NCBI GenBank assembly: GCA_016787645.1
Contig: JAEUUF010000022.1
Coordinates: 496,001-560,000, forward strand
Direction: 5' to 3'
Origin: Cyclobacteriaceae bacterium
Lineage (GTDB): Bacteria; Bacteroidota; Bacteroidia; Cytophagales; Cyclobacteriaceae
Length of the DNA stretch: 64,000 nucleotides
Shown: positions 53,096-61,499 of the stretch, piece by piece
Layout of the letters: every line of letters starts with the position of its first letter
Numbering within the stretch: the first letter of the stretch is position 1
Translations under genes and position numbers: made by a program
The notes under the pieces: model-generated
The model's database searches: none
What the model saw: the letters and a program-made list of their open reading frames with translations, nothing else
Told to the model about the DNA's origin: nothing

Positions 53096-54235
53096 TCAGC
53101 GAAGGAGTTCGCGACTAATCACCATCTTCTGTATCTCTGTTGTGCCCTCATAAATCTGCGTAATCTTGGCATCACGCATGAGGCGCTCCACATGAAATTC
53201 CTTCACATAGCCATAGCCACCATGAATTTGTACCGCCTCGGTGGTAACTTCCTGGGCGATCTGCGAGGCAAATAATTTGGCCATGGCAGCTGCCTTGACA
53301 AAATTCTTTTTCTGATCCTTCAGGTAGGCAGCCTGCCAAATGAGGAGTCGCGCTGCATCAATCTTCGTCGCCATCTCGGCCAGCTTGAATTGGATGGCCT
53401 GGTGATCGCACAACTGCTTGCCAAACGCCTTCCGCTCTTTGGAATACTTGAGGGCCAATTCATACGCTCCGGATGCGATCCCGAGTGCCTGCGCAGCAAT
53501 TCCGATGCGCCCTCCGTTGAGTGTACTCATGGCAAATGTAAACCCATATCCTTCCACACCAATCCGGTTGGCTTTAGGAACTTTAACGTCCGTGAACATC
53601 AACGAATGCGTATCGCTGCCGCGAATTCCCATCTTGTCTTCCTTGTTCCCAATTACAAAACCGGGCATGCCCCTCTCCACGATCAGGCAATTAATTCCTT
53701 TGTGCTTTTTAGCCGCGTCGGTTTGACACATGACCAGATAAACGCTGGCGCTGCTGCCGTTGGTAATCCAGTTCTTTGTGCCGTTGAGCAGATAATAATC
53801 CCCCTTGTCTTCCGCGGTAGTCCGCTGGCTGGTGGCATCCGATCCGGCTTCGGGTTCCGACAGGCAGAATGCTCCCAACTTTTCTCCCGCGGCGAGCGGC
53901 TTAAGGTATTTTTCCTTTTGTGCCTCTGACCCATGCATCTCCAAACCCCAGCACACCAGCGAGTTGTTGACCGACATCATCACGGAGGCAGAAGCATCTA
54001 CTTTGGAAAGCTCTTCCATGGCCAGGACGTACGAAATGGTGTCCATGCCGCCGCCATTGTAGTTGGGACTGGTCATCATTCCCATAAAGCCCAGTTGACC
54101 CATACGCCGTTGGAGCTCTTCCGGAAATTTCTGATGCTTGTCGCGCTCCAGGACTCCGGGCAGCAATTCATTCTGCGCAAAATCACGAGCCGCTTGCTGT
54201 ACGGCGAGGTGTTCTTCAGTAAGTTGAAAATTCAT
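53096..54235 (-). CDS. Acyl-CoA dehydrogenase (short-chain/butyryl-CoA type)
   Basis: 379 residues from MNFQLTEEHLAVQQAARDFA; the frame extends 66 codons further upstream across a terminator hairpin and is rejected. Motifs of FAD-dependent acyl-CoA dehydrogenases are clear: FCLSEPEAGSDA, NGTKNWITNGSSA and the C-terminal QIHGGYGYVKEFHVERLMRD, then TQIYEGTTEIQ with the catalytic Glu. It introduces the alpha-beta double bond in fatty-acid or branched-chain amino acid oxidation. The ETF partner genes are not in the window. Confidence 0.95.
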   Translation of the reverse strand: MNFQLTEEHLAVQQAARDFAQNELLPGVLERDKHQKFPEELQRRMGQLGFMGMMTSPNYNGGGMDTISYVLAMEELSKVDASASVMMSVNNSLVCWGLEMHGSEAQKEKYLKPLAAGEKLGAFCLSEPEAGSDATSQRTTAEDKGDYYLLNGTKNWITNGSSASVYLVMCQTDAAKKHKGINCLIVERGMPGFVIGNKEDKMGIRGSDTHSLMFTDVKVPKANRIGVEGYGFTFAMSTLNGGRIGIAAQALGIASGAYELALKYSKERKAFGKQLCDHQAIQFKLAEMATKIDAARLLIWQAAYLKDQKKNFVKAAAMAKLFASQIAQEVTTEAVQIHGGYGYVKEFHVERLMRDAKITQIYEGTTEIQKMVISRELLR

Positions 54236-54285
54236 CGACCAAGTTGGTTTTGGCGAGTTGAAAGTAGTAAGGATTGAGGTAATGT

Positions 54286-54318
54286 AAAACAAAAAGACCC
54301 CGGCCATGGCCGAGGTCC
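54286..54318 (-). terminator. Intrinsic terminator of the YugP-like metallopeptidase gene
   Basis: On the minus strand a GACCTCGGCC/GGCCGGGGTC hairpin (54296-54317, one internal mismatch) is followed by TTTTTGTTTT. It lies just after the metallopeptidase stop and before the acyl-CoA dehydrogenase start. Confidence 0.85.
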
Positions 54319-54336
54319 TGTTGTGCTTAAGGCTGA

Positions 54337-55044
54337 TTACTCGTCGCGGCCTGCACCGAGGTACATCATGACATAGTAAATCAAGGTTGTTATGGCTCCG
54401 ATGGCAGCCACCACATAGGTCATCGCAGCCCACTTCAGGGCATCTTGCGCCATGTCATACTCACCGGTAGTTACAATGTTCCGGGTGCGAACCCAGGCCA
54501 GGGCGCGACGGCTCGCATCAAATTCAACCGGCAATGTGATAATGGCAAACAGCGCAAAAACACCGTAGCAGACAATCATGATCTGCAATGCGGTAGTCCA
54601 CGGCAGGATATTACCGGCAAAGAATCCGCCGAAGATCATGGCCATGAAAATGAAGTTCAGCACGCTCGCGCTGATGTTCTGAATCGGCACCATGGCCGAA
54701 CGAAACTGGAGCATGGAGTAGGCTGTGGCGTGTTGCACAGCGTGGCCGCATTCATGAGCCGCCACAGCGGTGGCAGCAGCATTACGTCCATGATATACGC
54801 CCTCACTCAGGTTTACGGTCTTGGTAGCCGGATTGTAGTGGTCCGTCAACTGACCTTCCACGCTCACTACCTGGACATCATGGATGCCGTTGTCGGCCAG
54901 CATAAGCCGGGCGATCTCTGCCCCAGTCAAGTCCTTGGTCAGGTGAGTCTGCGAGTACTGTTTGAACTTGCTCTTCAGGCGGGAGCTTACTATCCAGCCA
55001 ACAATCATGAAAAATCCGCCAATGATCAATGCGCCAAATCCCAT
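54337..55044 (-). CDS. YugP-like neutral zinc metallopeptidase, membrane bound
   Basis: 235 residues. A membrane helix near the N-terminus (GALIIGGFFMIVGWIVSSRL), then NLSEGVYHGRNAAATAVAAH leading into HECGH (97-101), the zinc motif, and several hydrophobic helices (e.g., VLNFIFMAMIFGGFFAGNI and MTYVVAAIGAITTLIYYVMM). This is the PF04298 family. Substrate unknown; probably membrane protein quality control. It follows rfaE2 on the same strand with a 12 bp gap, and its own terminator closes the unit. Confidence 0.9.
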   Translation of the reverse strand: MGFGALIIGGFFMIVGWIVSSRLKSKFKQYSQTHLTKDLTGAEIARLMLADNGIHDVQVVSVEGQLTDHYNPATKTVNLSEGVYHGRNAAATAVAAHECGHAVQHATAYSMLQFRSAMVPIQNISASVLNFIFMAMIFGGFFAGNILPWTTALQIMIVCYGVFALFAIITLPVEFDASRRALAWVRTRNIVTTGEYDMAQDALKWAAMTYVVAAIGAITTLIYYVMMYLGAGRDE

Positions 55045-55056
55045 AGTTATATCCTG

Positions 55057-55551
55057 TTAGGTTGTCTTAATTTTCTCTACAATGCGGGTGGTGGAATACC
55101 CCGGCACAAAATCGATGGTCTTCACTTCCCCGCCAGCATTTTTAACAACATCTGCGCCAACGATGTTTTCTGCCAAATAGTCACTGCCCTTGACCAAAAC
55201 CTGCGGAACAAGCTCAGAAATGAGCTTTAAAGGTGTGTCCTCATTAAAATACACCACCAGGCTAACCGATTGAAGAGCGGCCATCACTCTTGCCCTGGAA
55301 CGCTCATCCTGGATGGGACGTTGAGGGCCCTTGAACCGGGAAACCGAGTCATCTGTGTTCAAACCGACTACCAGCACATCCCCCAGGTTCCTCGCCTTCT
55401 CCAGGTAATCGACATGACCCAGGTGAAGCAAGTCAAAGCAGCCATTGGTAAACACCACGCGCTTGCCCTGGCGTTTCCACTCGGCCACCTGGGCTTTGGC
55501 CTCCTCAAGGTTCCTTATTTTGTCCGCTGACTTCTCCATCGAATAATCCAA
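55057..55551 (-). CDS. rfaE2: D-glycero-beta-D-manno-heptose 1-phosphate adenylyltransferase
   Basis: 164 residues. RVVFTNGCFDLLHLGHVDYL with HLGH at 43-46 is the cytidylyltransferase-like nucleotide-binding motif, and VLVVGLNTDDSVSRFKGPQRPI with LVKGSDYLAENIVGADVV continues the match to the C-terminal half of HldE/RfaE. It makes ADP-heptose for LPS core. The kinase half (RfaE1) is not adjacent. Two starts are possible (55551 or 55539); either overlaps the end of the upstream membrane-protein gene by 25-37 bp. Confidence 0.9.
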   Translation of the reverse strand: MDYSMEKSADKIRNLEEAKAQVAEWKRQGKRVVFTNGCFDLLHLGHVDYLEKARNLGDVLVVGLNTDDSVSRFKGPQRPIQDERSRARVMAALQSVSLVVYFNEDTPLKLISELVPQVLVKGSDYLAENIVGADVVKNAGGEVKTIDFVPGYSTTRIVEKIKTT

Positions 55552-56519
55552 TAACTGAAAATCAAAGATAAGACGCCGCCGACGATCATCGTGACGGTTT
55601 GCCAGGCGTGGAAGATGAATACAAATACGATAGCATCCGACTGAGGGAGGTGATATAACGTTACCAGGCCAAGGGGCACAATGGTGTGATAGGATCCCGT
55701 ACCGCCAGGAAGCGGCGCCGCCATCGCGATGGCCCCCAGGGCAAACAGGGTGAGTACCGCACCCACACCCATCTCCCGCGTCGTATCAAATGCAAGGATG
55801 ACGCAATAGCTCATCAGGAAGTAAAGAAACCAGATGGCCACCGAATAGAAGATGAATAGCCACTTGTTCTCCATTTGAAAGATCGACAGGAGTCCGGCTC
55901 TGAAGCCCTCAAGAATCTTGTGGAGCCGCGGATTCTTTCGGAATGCATACACCAGGCCGCCTATCGCGAGCACGCCAAGCACCGCCACCACCAGCCACGC
56001 TGGGACCTTAAATGCTTTACCCTCTCCTGAGCCAATCCCCAGGGAGGCCATGAATTCCATCAATTTGTCCCATTCAACCAGGAATGCAAGGACAATCACC
56101 AGAAGCAGGGAGAGCACATCCACGATGCGTTCCACCACTACGGTGCCAAAAGAAACTTCGACCGGAGTTTTTTCAAGCTTGAGGAGATTATAGCAACGCG
56201 AAATCTCGCCACCCCGTGGAATCGCCAGGTTGACGAGGTAACCCACCATCAAGGAAAGAAAACTGTTGACGAGGGAAACTCTGTTGCCCGTAGGTGCCAG
56301 CAGCATCCTCCATCGTTCAGCGCGCAACACATGACTGACATATGCTACCGCCACCATCAGGAGGAGGTAACCTTTGGAAGATTTTTGCCATGCCTTCCAG
56401 ATGAAATCAAATTTGTTCTCCCCCTCTCCTACGGTGAGTCCTCGCAGCGAAAGCCACAGTAACGCGGCTGCGAGCAGGATCATAATCAGGTATTGGATAT
56501 AGACACGTAATCGTTGCAC
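55515..56519 (-). CDS. Lysylphosphatidylglycerol synthase transmembrane-type / flippase-like protein
   Basis: 334 residues with about eight helices, including LIMILLAAALLWLSL and WFLYFLMSYCVILAFDTTRE. The pattern LRAERWRMLLAP, then GYLVNLAIPRGGEISRCYNL, VVVERIVDVLSLL and PLPGGTGSYHTIVPLG identifies the PF03706 (UPF0104, MprF N-terminal-like) family. No LPG-synthesising C-terminal domain is present, so lipid translocation is the inferred activity. It overlaps rfaE2 downstream, pointing to envelope lipid functions. Confidence 0.88.
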   Translation of the reverse strand: MQRLRVYIQYLIMILLAAALLWLSLRGLTVGEGENKFDFIWKAWQKSSKGYLLLMVAVAYVSHVLRAERWRMLLAPTGNRVSLVNSFLSLMVGYLVNLAIPRGGEISRCYNLLKLEKTPVEVSFGTVVVERIVDVLSLLLVIVLAFLVEWDKLMEFMASLGIGSGEGKAFKVPAWLVVAVLGVLAIGGLVYAFRKNPRLHKILEGFRAGLLSIFQMENKWLFIFYSVAIWFLYFLMSYCVILAFDTTREMGVGAVLTLFALGAIAMAAPLPGGTGSYHTIVPLGLVTLYHLPQSDAIVFVFIFHAWQTVTMIVGGVLSLIFSYWIIRWRSQRTK

Positions 56520-56861
56520 GGTAGGCGCTTGAAGTTTAAATCAGGTTGGGTTGCGTAGTCTGATGGTCTCGCAACCGCAAAGCAGGGAAGATCGACGCCG
56601 CCCGGGAGAAGGGTTTGACGGGGCTATGCAAAGGGGAGAAAGTTGTGCTACGGAACAAATTGAGGGGTACGAAGCATGCTGCATATAACGCAGAACGGAG
56701 TATTTGAAATTGGGCTCGCAAAGCCGTGATCTCCTCAAAAACGTGCATTCCCAGCCCTAATTCGGAAGGGAGCAAATATAGGCTTAATAATTGAGCCTGA
56801 GTTGAATAAGGGTTGGATTTCCCGTATCTTTGTGCCCTCGTTTCTCCAAAAAAATACAACT
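56520..56861. other. Intergenic region between divergent genes, no convincing gene
   Basis: These 342 bp separate the flippase-like gene (-) from the glycogen synthase-like gene (+). A 107-codon minus frame exists but has no conserved look. The right end contains a small stem (ggctt / gagcc around 56783-56799) and the -33/-7 promoter. The rest shows no RNA gene or repeat that I can see. In related Bacteroidota I recall panC and panD at this place; neither is present here. Confidence 0.5.
56801..56832 (+). promoter_or_regulatory. Bacteroidota-type promoter: -33 GTTG, 20 bp, -7 TATCTTTG
   Basis: The -7 box TATCTTTG (56825-56832) is an exact TAnnTTTG match, with GTTG 20 bp before it, the expected spacing. 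It is the best promoter match in the window. It makes the ATG at 56862 the true start of the synthase gene. Confidence 0.65.
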
Positions 56862-57665
56862 ATGTCCAAACTCCGGATCCTCTATGTAGCCAGTGAGATC
56901 AACCCTTTTCTGCAGACATCGGAGGTCGCAGAATTCGTACGCAAGCTTCCTCAGGCCATGCAGGAAAAGGGCATGGAAATCCGCATTCTGGTGCCGCGTT
57001 TTGGGCTTATCAATGAGCGCAAGAACCGCCTTCATGAAGTTGTCCGGCTCTCCGGGATCAACATTTCGGTAGGCGATGAGGAGAAACCCCTGATCATAAA
57101 GGTCGCCTCCATTCCCAATGCCAAGTTGCAGGTGTACTTCATTGACAACGAAGACTATTTTCACCGCAAGTCGATGTTTCACGACAAGGAGAACCGTTTC
57201 TACGAAGACAATGATGAACGCGCCATTTTCTTTTGCAAGGGCGTGATAGAAACGGTCCGCAAGCTAGGCTGGGGACCGGATATCGTGCATTGCAATGACT
57301 GGATCACTAGTTTCATTCCATTATACCTGAAGACAACCTATAAGAACGATCCACTGTTTAAGAATACAAAAACCGTGTTCACCATCTACAACAATAGCTT
57401 TACCCACAAATTCAAGGGTGATCTAATGGGCAAGGTGAAGATGATGGATATTGAAGACAATATGCTCGGCCACCTCAAGACAGCCGATTACGAAGGCTTT
57501 ATTAAATTGGGGGCCCAATTTGCAGATGTTGTTTCTGTTGCCGGAGACAATAAGAAGCTGGAAGGATTAGTTAAGAAAATTAAAGAGAAGAAAGTTGAAA
57601 CCATTGAGAAGGACGACAACTATACGGAGTCATTTTACAACCTGTATACCGAGTTGGCCGGCTAA
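56862..57665 (+). CDS. Glycogen/starch synthase-like protein, catalytic N-terminal domain only
   Basis: 267 residues from MSKLRILYVASEINPFLQTS. The GT5 N-terminal domain has ILYVASEINPF (normally with KTGG; here LQTSE replaces it), VPRFGLINER and DIVHCNDWITSFIPLYL. The entire C-terminal Rossmann half that binds ADP-glucose in glycogen synthases is missing, and the KxGG-type glucosyl-acceptor motif is changed. The conserved use of this short form in Bacteroidota (recollection) suggests it is stable, and perhaps not an active synthase. Precedes the DUF4270 gene with a 71 bp overlap. Confidence 0.8.
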   Translation: MSKLRILYVASEINPFLQTSEVAEFVRKLPQAMQEKGMEIRILVPRFGLINERKNRLHEVVRLSGINISVGDEEKPLIIKVASIPNAKLQVYFIDNEDYFHRKSMFHDKENRFYEDNDERAIFFCKGVIETVRKLGWGPDIVHCNDWITSFIPLYLKTTYKNDPLFKNTKTVFTIYNNSFTHKFKGDLMGKVKMMDIEDNMLGHLKTADYEGFIKLGAQFADVVSVAGDNKKLEGLVKKIKEKKVETIEKDDNYTESFYNLYTELAG

Positions 57666-59127
57666 ACCGGTCGCCCTTGCTCTTTCCTGGGTTTTCCTTC
57701 TTATCCTTTCCTGTAAAGACGACGCCTCCCTGGTCGGCTTTCGCAAGGATCCAAGATTAGCAACGCGTTTTGTCGAAATCCCCCTGGATAACAGCGTGAT
57801 TTTGCGTGAGCCCATCATTACCCAGAATATTTCTACCGATGATGTCTCCCGACTGCTCGTAGGAAAAGCCACCGATCCTGACTTTGGAAGCCTTGAAGCC
57901 AAAGCTTTCTTTAATTTTTCTCCCCCTATTCAGCAGGACCTTCCTACGGCGGCTGCCACATTTGTGTCGCTAACCCTGCAATTGAAATTTGATTATTACG
58001 TCTTTGGAGCCACCGACAGTTCAGACCTTCAACTTCAGGTTCACGAGATCCTCGAACAAATGACGCCTGATCGTATCTATTACAGCGGAACCCAGGTACT
58101 CTATGACGCACCCGCCATAGGTGACACCACATTTGCACCAGGTCCCGACGCCATTGCTGATGCCTGGATCAAGAATACGGACAACAATGCAACCAACAAT
58201 GTCTTCTTTAGCATTCCGATCAGGCTATCGGGCTCTATCGGCCCTAATCTCCTTGACGATCTCATCAACAATCGCAACATCCTTAACGACTTCGCGGAAT
58301 TCAGTGCGAAGTATCCTGGACTAGCCATCACGATGCCGGTGGGCAATAAAATTCTGGGCTTTACCCCCGTGTACAGCCTTCCTACCCCGACTACCGTTGA
58401 TTCTCGCCTGATCTTGAAATACGTCGAGAATAACACAACGGTTCAATTAGATTTACCGATCTACTACACTTCAATCAACAATATTTTTAATCCCGTAGTC
58501 AGCTTCACTAATCTTCAACCCAACCGAAGCGGCGGCCCTTTGGACGGATTAATCCCTTTCCAGGACCACAACCCGGGGGATGGCAAGATGTATGTTCAAA
58601 GTGGGACTGGGATTATGTCCAAGTTTAACTTGAAGAAGATTTATGATTATTTCGATACCGTCAATTACGCGGTGATCAATTCTGCCGAGATGATCCTGGA
58701 CAACACTTACATTGGGCGGAATCCACAGGAATTTCAACTTCTGCTCCTTGATTCACTGAACCAGTTCAGGGACATCTACGCAGATACACTTGTGAACGGC
58801 AAAGAAGTTAATGATCCCTACTTGGTCAAAGTAAAGAATGGAGTTGTTCCCCTGGCGGTCGGGAAGGAAACCCGCGTGGCACTCTTTAATGAACTGACCG
58901 GAAGCACTGCTTCCATTAACCAAGCCACCGGCAAAGTTGGTCTAACGATTATGACCGAGTTCTTTCAGCAAATCATTTCTCATAAAGATGAAAAGGGCCG
59001 CGCCTTGTCCTTTGCTCTCCACCCATTGGATAATGAGTTCAACAAATCGGTCAGTATCCTGAAGCTTGCTCCAAGCTCCGCCAAAGTGAGGATTTATTAT
59101 TCCACTCCGTTAACTTCATTGCCGTAG
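57595..59127 (+). CDS. DUF4270 lipoprotein, beginning inside the upstream gene
   Basis: 510 residues. The only ATG in frame is at 57595, inside the last 71 bp of the synthase gene, giving an unusually long basic n-region (MKPLRRTTTIRSHF), then a hydrophobic stretch and lipobox ending LLILSC. The rest is beta-rich and Thr/Asp/Asn-rich with sequences such as DSSDLQLQVHEI and NSAEMILDN, matching the DUF4270 family of Bacteroidota lipoproteins. Function unknown; possibly surface-exposed. It ends 4 bp before glmS, so synthase, DUF4270 and glmS look co-transcribed. Confidence 0.75.
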   Translation: MKPLRRTTTIRSHFTTCIPSWPAKPVALALSWVFLLILSCKDDASLVGFRKDPRLATRFVEIPLDNSVILREPIITQNISTDDVSRLLVGKATDPDFGSLEAKAFFNFSPPIQQDLPTAAATFVSLTLQLKFDYYVFGATDSSDLQLQVHEILEQMTPDRIYYSGTQVLYDAPAIGDTTFAPGPDAIADAWIKNTDNNATNNVFFSIPIRLSGSIGPNLLDDLINNRNILNDFAEFSAKYPGLAITMPVGNKILGFTPVYSLPTPTTVDSRLILKYVENNTTVQLDLPIYYTSINNIFNPVVSFTNLQPNRSGGPLDGLIPFQDHNPGDGKMYVQSGTGIMSKFNLKKIYDYFDTVNYAVINSAEMILDNTYIGRNPQEFQLLLLDSLNQFRDIYADTLVNGKEVNDPYLVKVKNGVVPLAVGKETRVALFNELTGSTASINQATGKVGLTIMTEFFQQIISHKDEKGRALSFALHPLDNEFNKSVSILKLAPSSAKVRIYYSTPLTSLP

Positions 59128-59131
59128 CTCT

Positions 59132-60967
59132 ATGTGTGGCATTGTCGCTTATGTCGGTCACCGTCAGGCCAGTGAGGTCATCATCAAGGGGCTAAAACGT
59201 CTTGAGTACCGGGGTTATGACAGCACCGGCATTGCACTGCTCAATGGAGCCTTGAATGTCTACAAAAAGAAAGGCAAGGTGTCGGAACTTGAATCCTATC
59301 TGAAAGGCCTCGACCTGGATAGCCATATTGGTATGGGGCACACGCGATGGGCCACCCACGGCGAGCCCAGCGATGAAAATGCGCATCCCCACTACAGCGC
59401 CACCAAGAACCTGGCCATCATCCACAACGGGATCATAGAGAACTACGCTGCACTCAAACAAGAACTTCTCCGCAAGGGACATCAATTTCTGAGTGAAACG
59501 GACACGGAAGTGTTTATTCACTTTATTGAAGACATTAAAGAGAAAGAAAAATGCCCCCTCGATGAAGCTGTGCGGCTTGCTCTTTCCCGGGTGGTAGGCG
59601 CCTACGCCATCGTGGTGATGTCATTCGAAAATCCTGACCTGCTCATCGCCGCCCGCAAAGGGAGCCCCCTCGTGGTTGGTGTGGGGAAAGGAGAATTCTT
59701 CATGGCCTCTGATGCGACGCCGATCGTCGAATACACCAATGAGGTCGTATATCTTAACGACCAGGAGATCGCCATAGTGGACAATGGGAAACTGACGATC
59801 AAGAACGTCGCCAACCTTCCGCTTACTCCTTACATTCAAACGATCGACATTGAGTTGGAAGCGATTGAAAAGGGGGGTTATGAACACTTCATGCTCAAAG
59901 AGATCTTTGAGCAACCTCGAAGTATCCAGGATTGCATGCGGGGCCGGCTCGATGCCGCGTCGAACCGATTGATCCTTGGTGGTCTCCGGGAATACATCCA
60001 GAAGCTGGTCCACGCTGACCGAATCCTCATCGTTGCCTGCGGGACCTCCTGGCATGCGGGCCTTGTCGCGGAATATTTCTTCGAAGAGTTCTGTCGAATC
60101 CCCACCGAAGTGGAGTATGCCTCTGAGTTCCGCTACCGCAACCCGATCATTCGCGAAGGCGACGTAGTCATTGCCATTTCACAGTCGGGCGAAACCGCTG
60201 ATACCCTGGCCGCAATCGAGCTGGCCAAGTCCAAAGGCGCTATAATTTTTGGTGTCTGCAACGTAGTAGGATCTTCCATCCCCCGGATGACACACGCCGG
60301 AGCTTACACGCACGCCGGTCCCGAAATCGGTGTGGCCAGCACGAAAGCATTCACGGCACAACTCACGGTGCTGAACATGATCGCGCTGATTGTTGCCCGT
60401 CAAAAAGGAACAATTACCGAGCAGAAGTATCATGAGATGCTCGTGGAAATGGAAAATATTCCTGCCAAGGTGGAGAGAGCGTTGGCCCTCAATGATACCA
60501 TCAAAACCCTGGCCGCTGAATTCAAAGACGTCAGGAATTTCTTGTACCTGGGACGTGGCTACAACTTCCCCGTGGCCCTCGAAGGCGCTCTTAAGCTGAA
60601 AGAGATTTCCTATATCCACGCAGAAGGTTATCCGGCCGCTGAAATGAAGCATGGCCCGATTGCCCTCATCGATCACGAAATGCCTGTAGTGTTTATTGCT
60701 ACAAAAGATAGTTCCTACGAAAAAGTGGTATCCAACATCCAGGAGGTAAAGGCCCGGAAAGGTCGTGTCATTGCGGTGGTGACCGAAGGCGACACGCAGA
60801 TCCCAAAAATGGCAGAGTTCACACTTGCCGTTCCTCCGACCATTGAACCCTTGATGCCCCTTATCTCCGTAATTCCACTCCAACTCCTATCGTATCACAT
60901 TGCTGTGTTACGTGGAGCCAATGTGGATCAGCCCAGGAACCTGGCAAAATCAGTAACGGTAGAATAG
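59132..60967 (+). CDS. glmS: Glutamine-fructose-6-phosphate aminotransferase (isomerizing)
   Basis: 611 residues. The protein begins MCGIVAYVG with Cys1 after Met removal as the glutaminase nucleophile, and HTRWATHGEPSDENAHPHYS belongs to the glutaminase domain (1-240). Two SIS domains follow, with VACGTSWHAGLVAEYFFEE, ISQSGETADTLAAIELAKSK and the C-terminal DQPRNLAKSVTVE tail. It makes glucosamine-6-phosphate, the entry to UDP-GlcNAc for peptidoglycan and LPS. It is four bases after the DUF4270 stop. No glmS ribozyme was looked for with success. Confidence 0.97.
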   Translation: MCGIVAYVGHRQASEVIIKGLKRLEYRGYDSTGIALLNGALNVYKKKGKVSELESYLKGLDLDSHIGMGHTRWATHGEPSDENAHPHYSATKNLAIIHNGIIENYAALKQELLRKGHQFLSETDTEVFIHFIEDIKEKEKCPLDEAVRLALSRVVGAYAIVVMSFENPDLLIAARKGSPLVVGVGKGEFFMASDATPIVEYTNEVVYLNDQEIAIVDNGKLTIKNVANLPLTPYIQTIDIELEAIEKGGYEHFMLKEIFEQPRSIQDCMRGRLDAASNRLILGGLREYIQKLVHADRILIVACGTSWHAGLVAEYFFEEFCRIPTEVEYASEFRYRNPIIREGDVVIAISQSGETADTLAAIELAKSKGAIIFGVCNVVGSSIPRMTHAGAYTHAGPEIGVASTKAFTAQLTVLNMIALIVARQKGTITEQKYHEMLVEMENIPAKVERALALNDTIKTLAAEFKDVRNFLYLGRGYNFPVALEGALKLKEISYIHAEGYPAAEMKHGPIALIDHEMPVVFIATKDSSYEKVVSNIQEVKARKGRVIAVVTEGDTQIPKMAEFTLAVPPTIEPLMPLISVIPLQLLSYHIAVLRGANVDQPRNLAKSVTVE

Positions 60968-60983
60968 CCACTGCGCAAGCACG

Positions 60984-61499
60984 TTGGAACCTGCACCCCT
61001 TACACTGGAACTTGTTCACGAAGCCACTTCGCCGCGCATGGCGGATATTCGTTCGCTCTTTGAAGAATATTCCAAAGGACTGGGTATTGATCTATGCTTC
61101 CAGGGATTTGATCGGGAACTGAGGGAACTGCCCGGTGATTATCGCCCGCCGGGTGGAGTACTTTTGCTGGCGTTAGCCGATGGTCAAGCGGCCGGATGCT
61201 GTGCGCTTCGGCCCCTCAAAAACGATACTTATCCGAATGCGGCTGAAATGAAGCGGCTGTACGTGCGACCCTCTTTCCGCGGAAAGGGAATTGGAAAAAG
61301 ACTGGTAGCTCATGTGCTGACCACAGCGAAAAGACTGGGATACTCTGAAGTACTCCTTGATACCCTTCAGTCCATGGAAGAGGCAAGAGCGCTATACCAA
61401 AAAGTGGGATTCGTGGAGATCCCATCCTATTATTCCAACCCCATTGCGGGTGCACACTACCTGAAACTTACGCTCTCAGAGGCCAGCCTCGCGTACTAG
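60984..61499 (+). CDS. GNAT family N-acetyltransferase
   Basis: 171 residues with a probable TTG start at 60984; the next ATG (codon 19) would cut the first strand and helix of the fold. ADIRSLFEEYSKGLGIDLCF is the N-terminal helix region, LLALADGQAAGCCALRPL strand 4, and RLYVRPSFRGKGIGKRLVAHV the acetyl-CoA loop. The substrate is unknown. Converges with the next minus-strand gene and overlaps it by 24 bp. Confidence 0.8.
   Translation: MEPAPLTLELVHEATSPRMADIRSLFEEYSKGLGIDLCFQGFDRELRELPGDYRPPGGVLLLALADGQAAGCCALRPLKNDTYPNAAEMKRLYVRPSFRGKGIGKRLVAHVLTTAKRLGYSEVLLDTLQSMEEARALYQKVGFVEIPSYYSNPIAGAHYLKLTLSEASLAY

Noticed and set aside
54236-54433. 66-codon N-terminal extension of the acyl-CoA dehydrogenase
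   Set aside because: It crosses an intrinsic terminator and reads into the metallopeptidase gene; family start is at 54235.
56536-56859. 107-codon minus frame in the gap before the glycogen synthase-like gene
   Set aside because: No conserved-looking sequence, no signal or motif, covers the promoter of the divergent gene.
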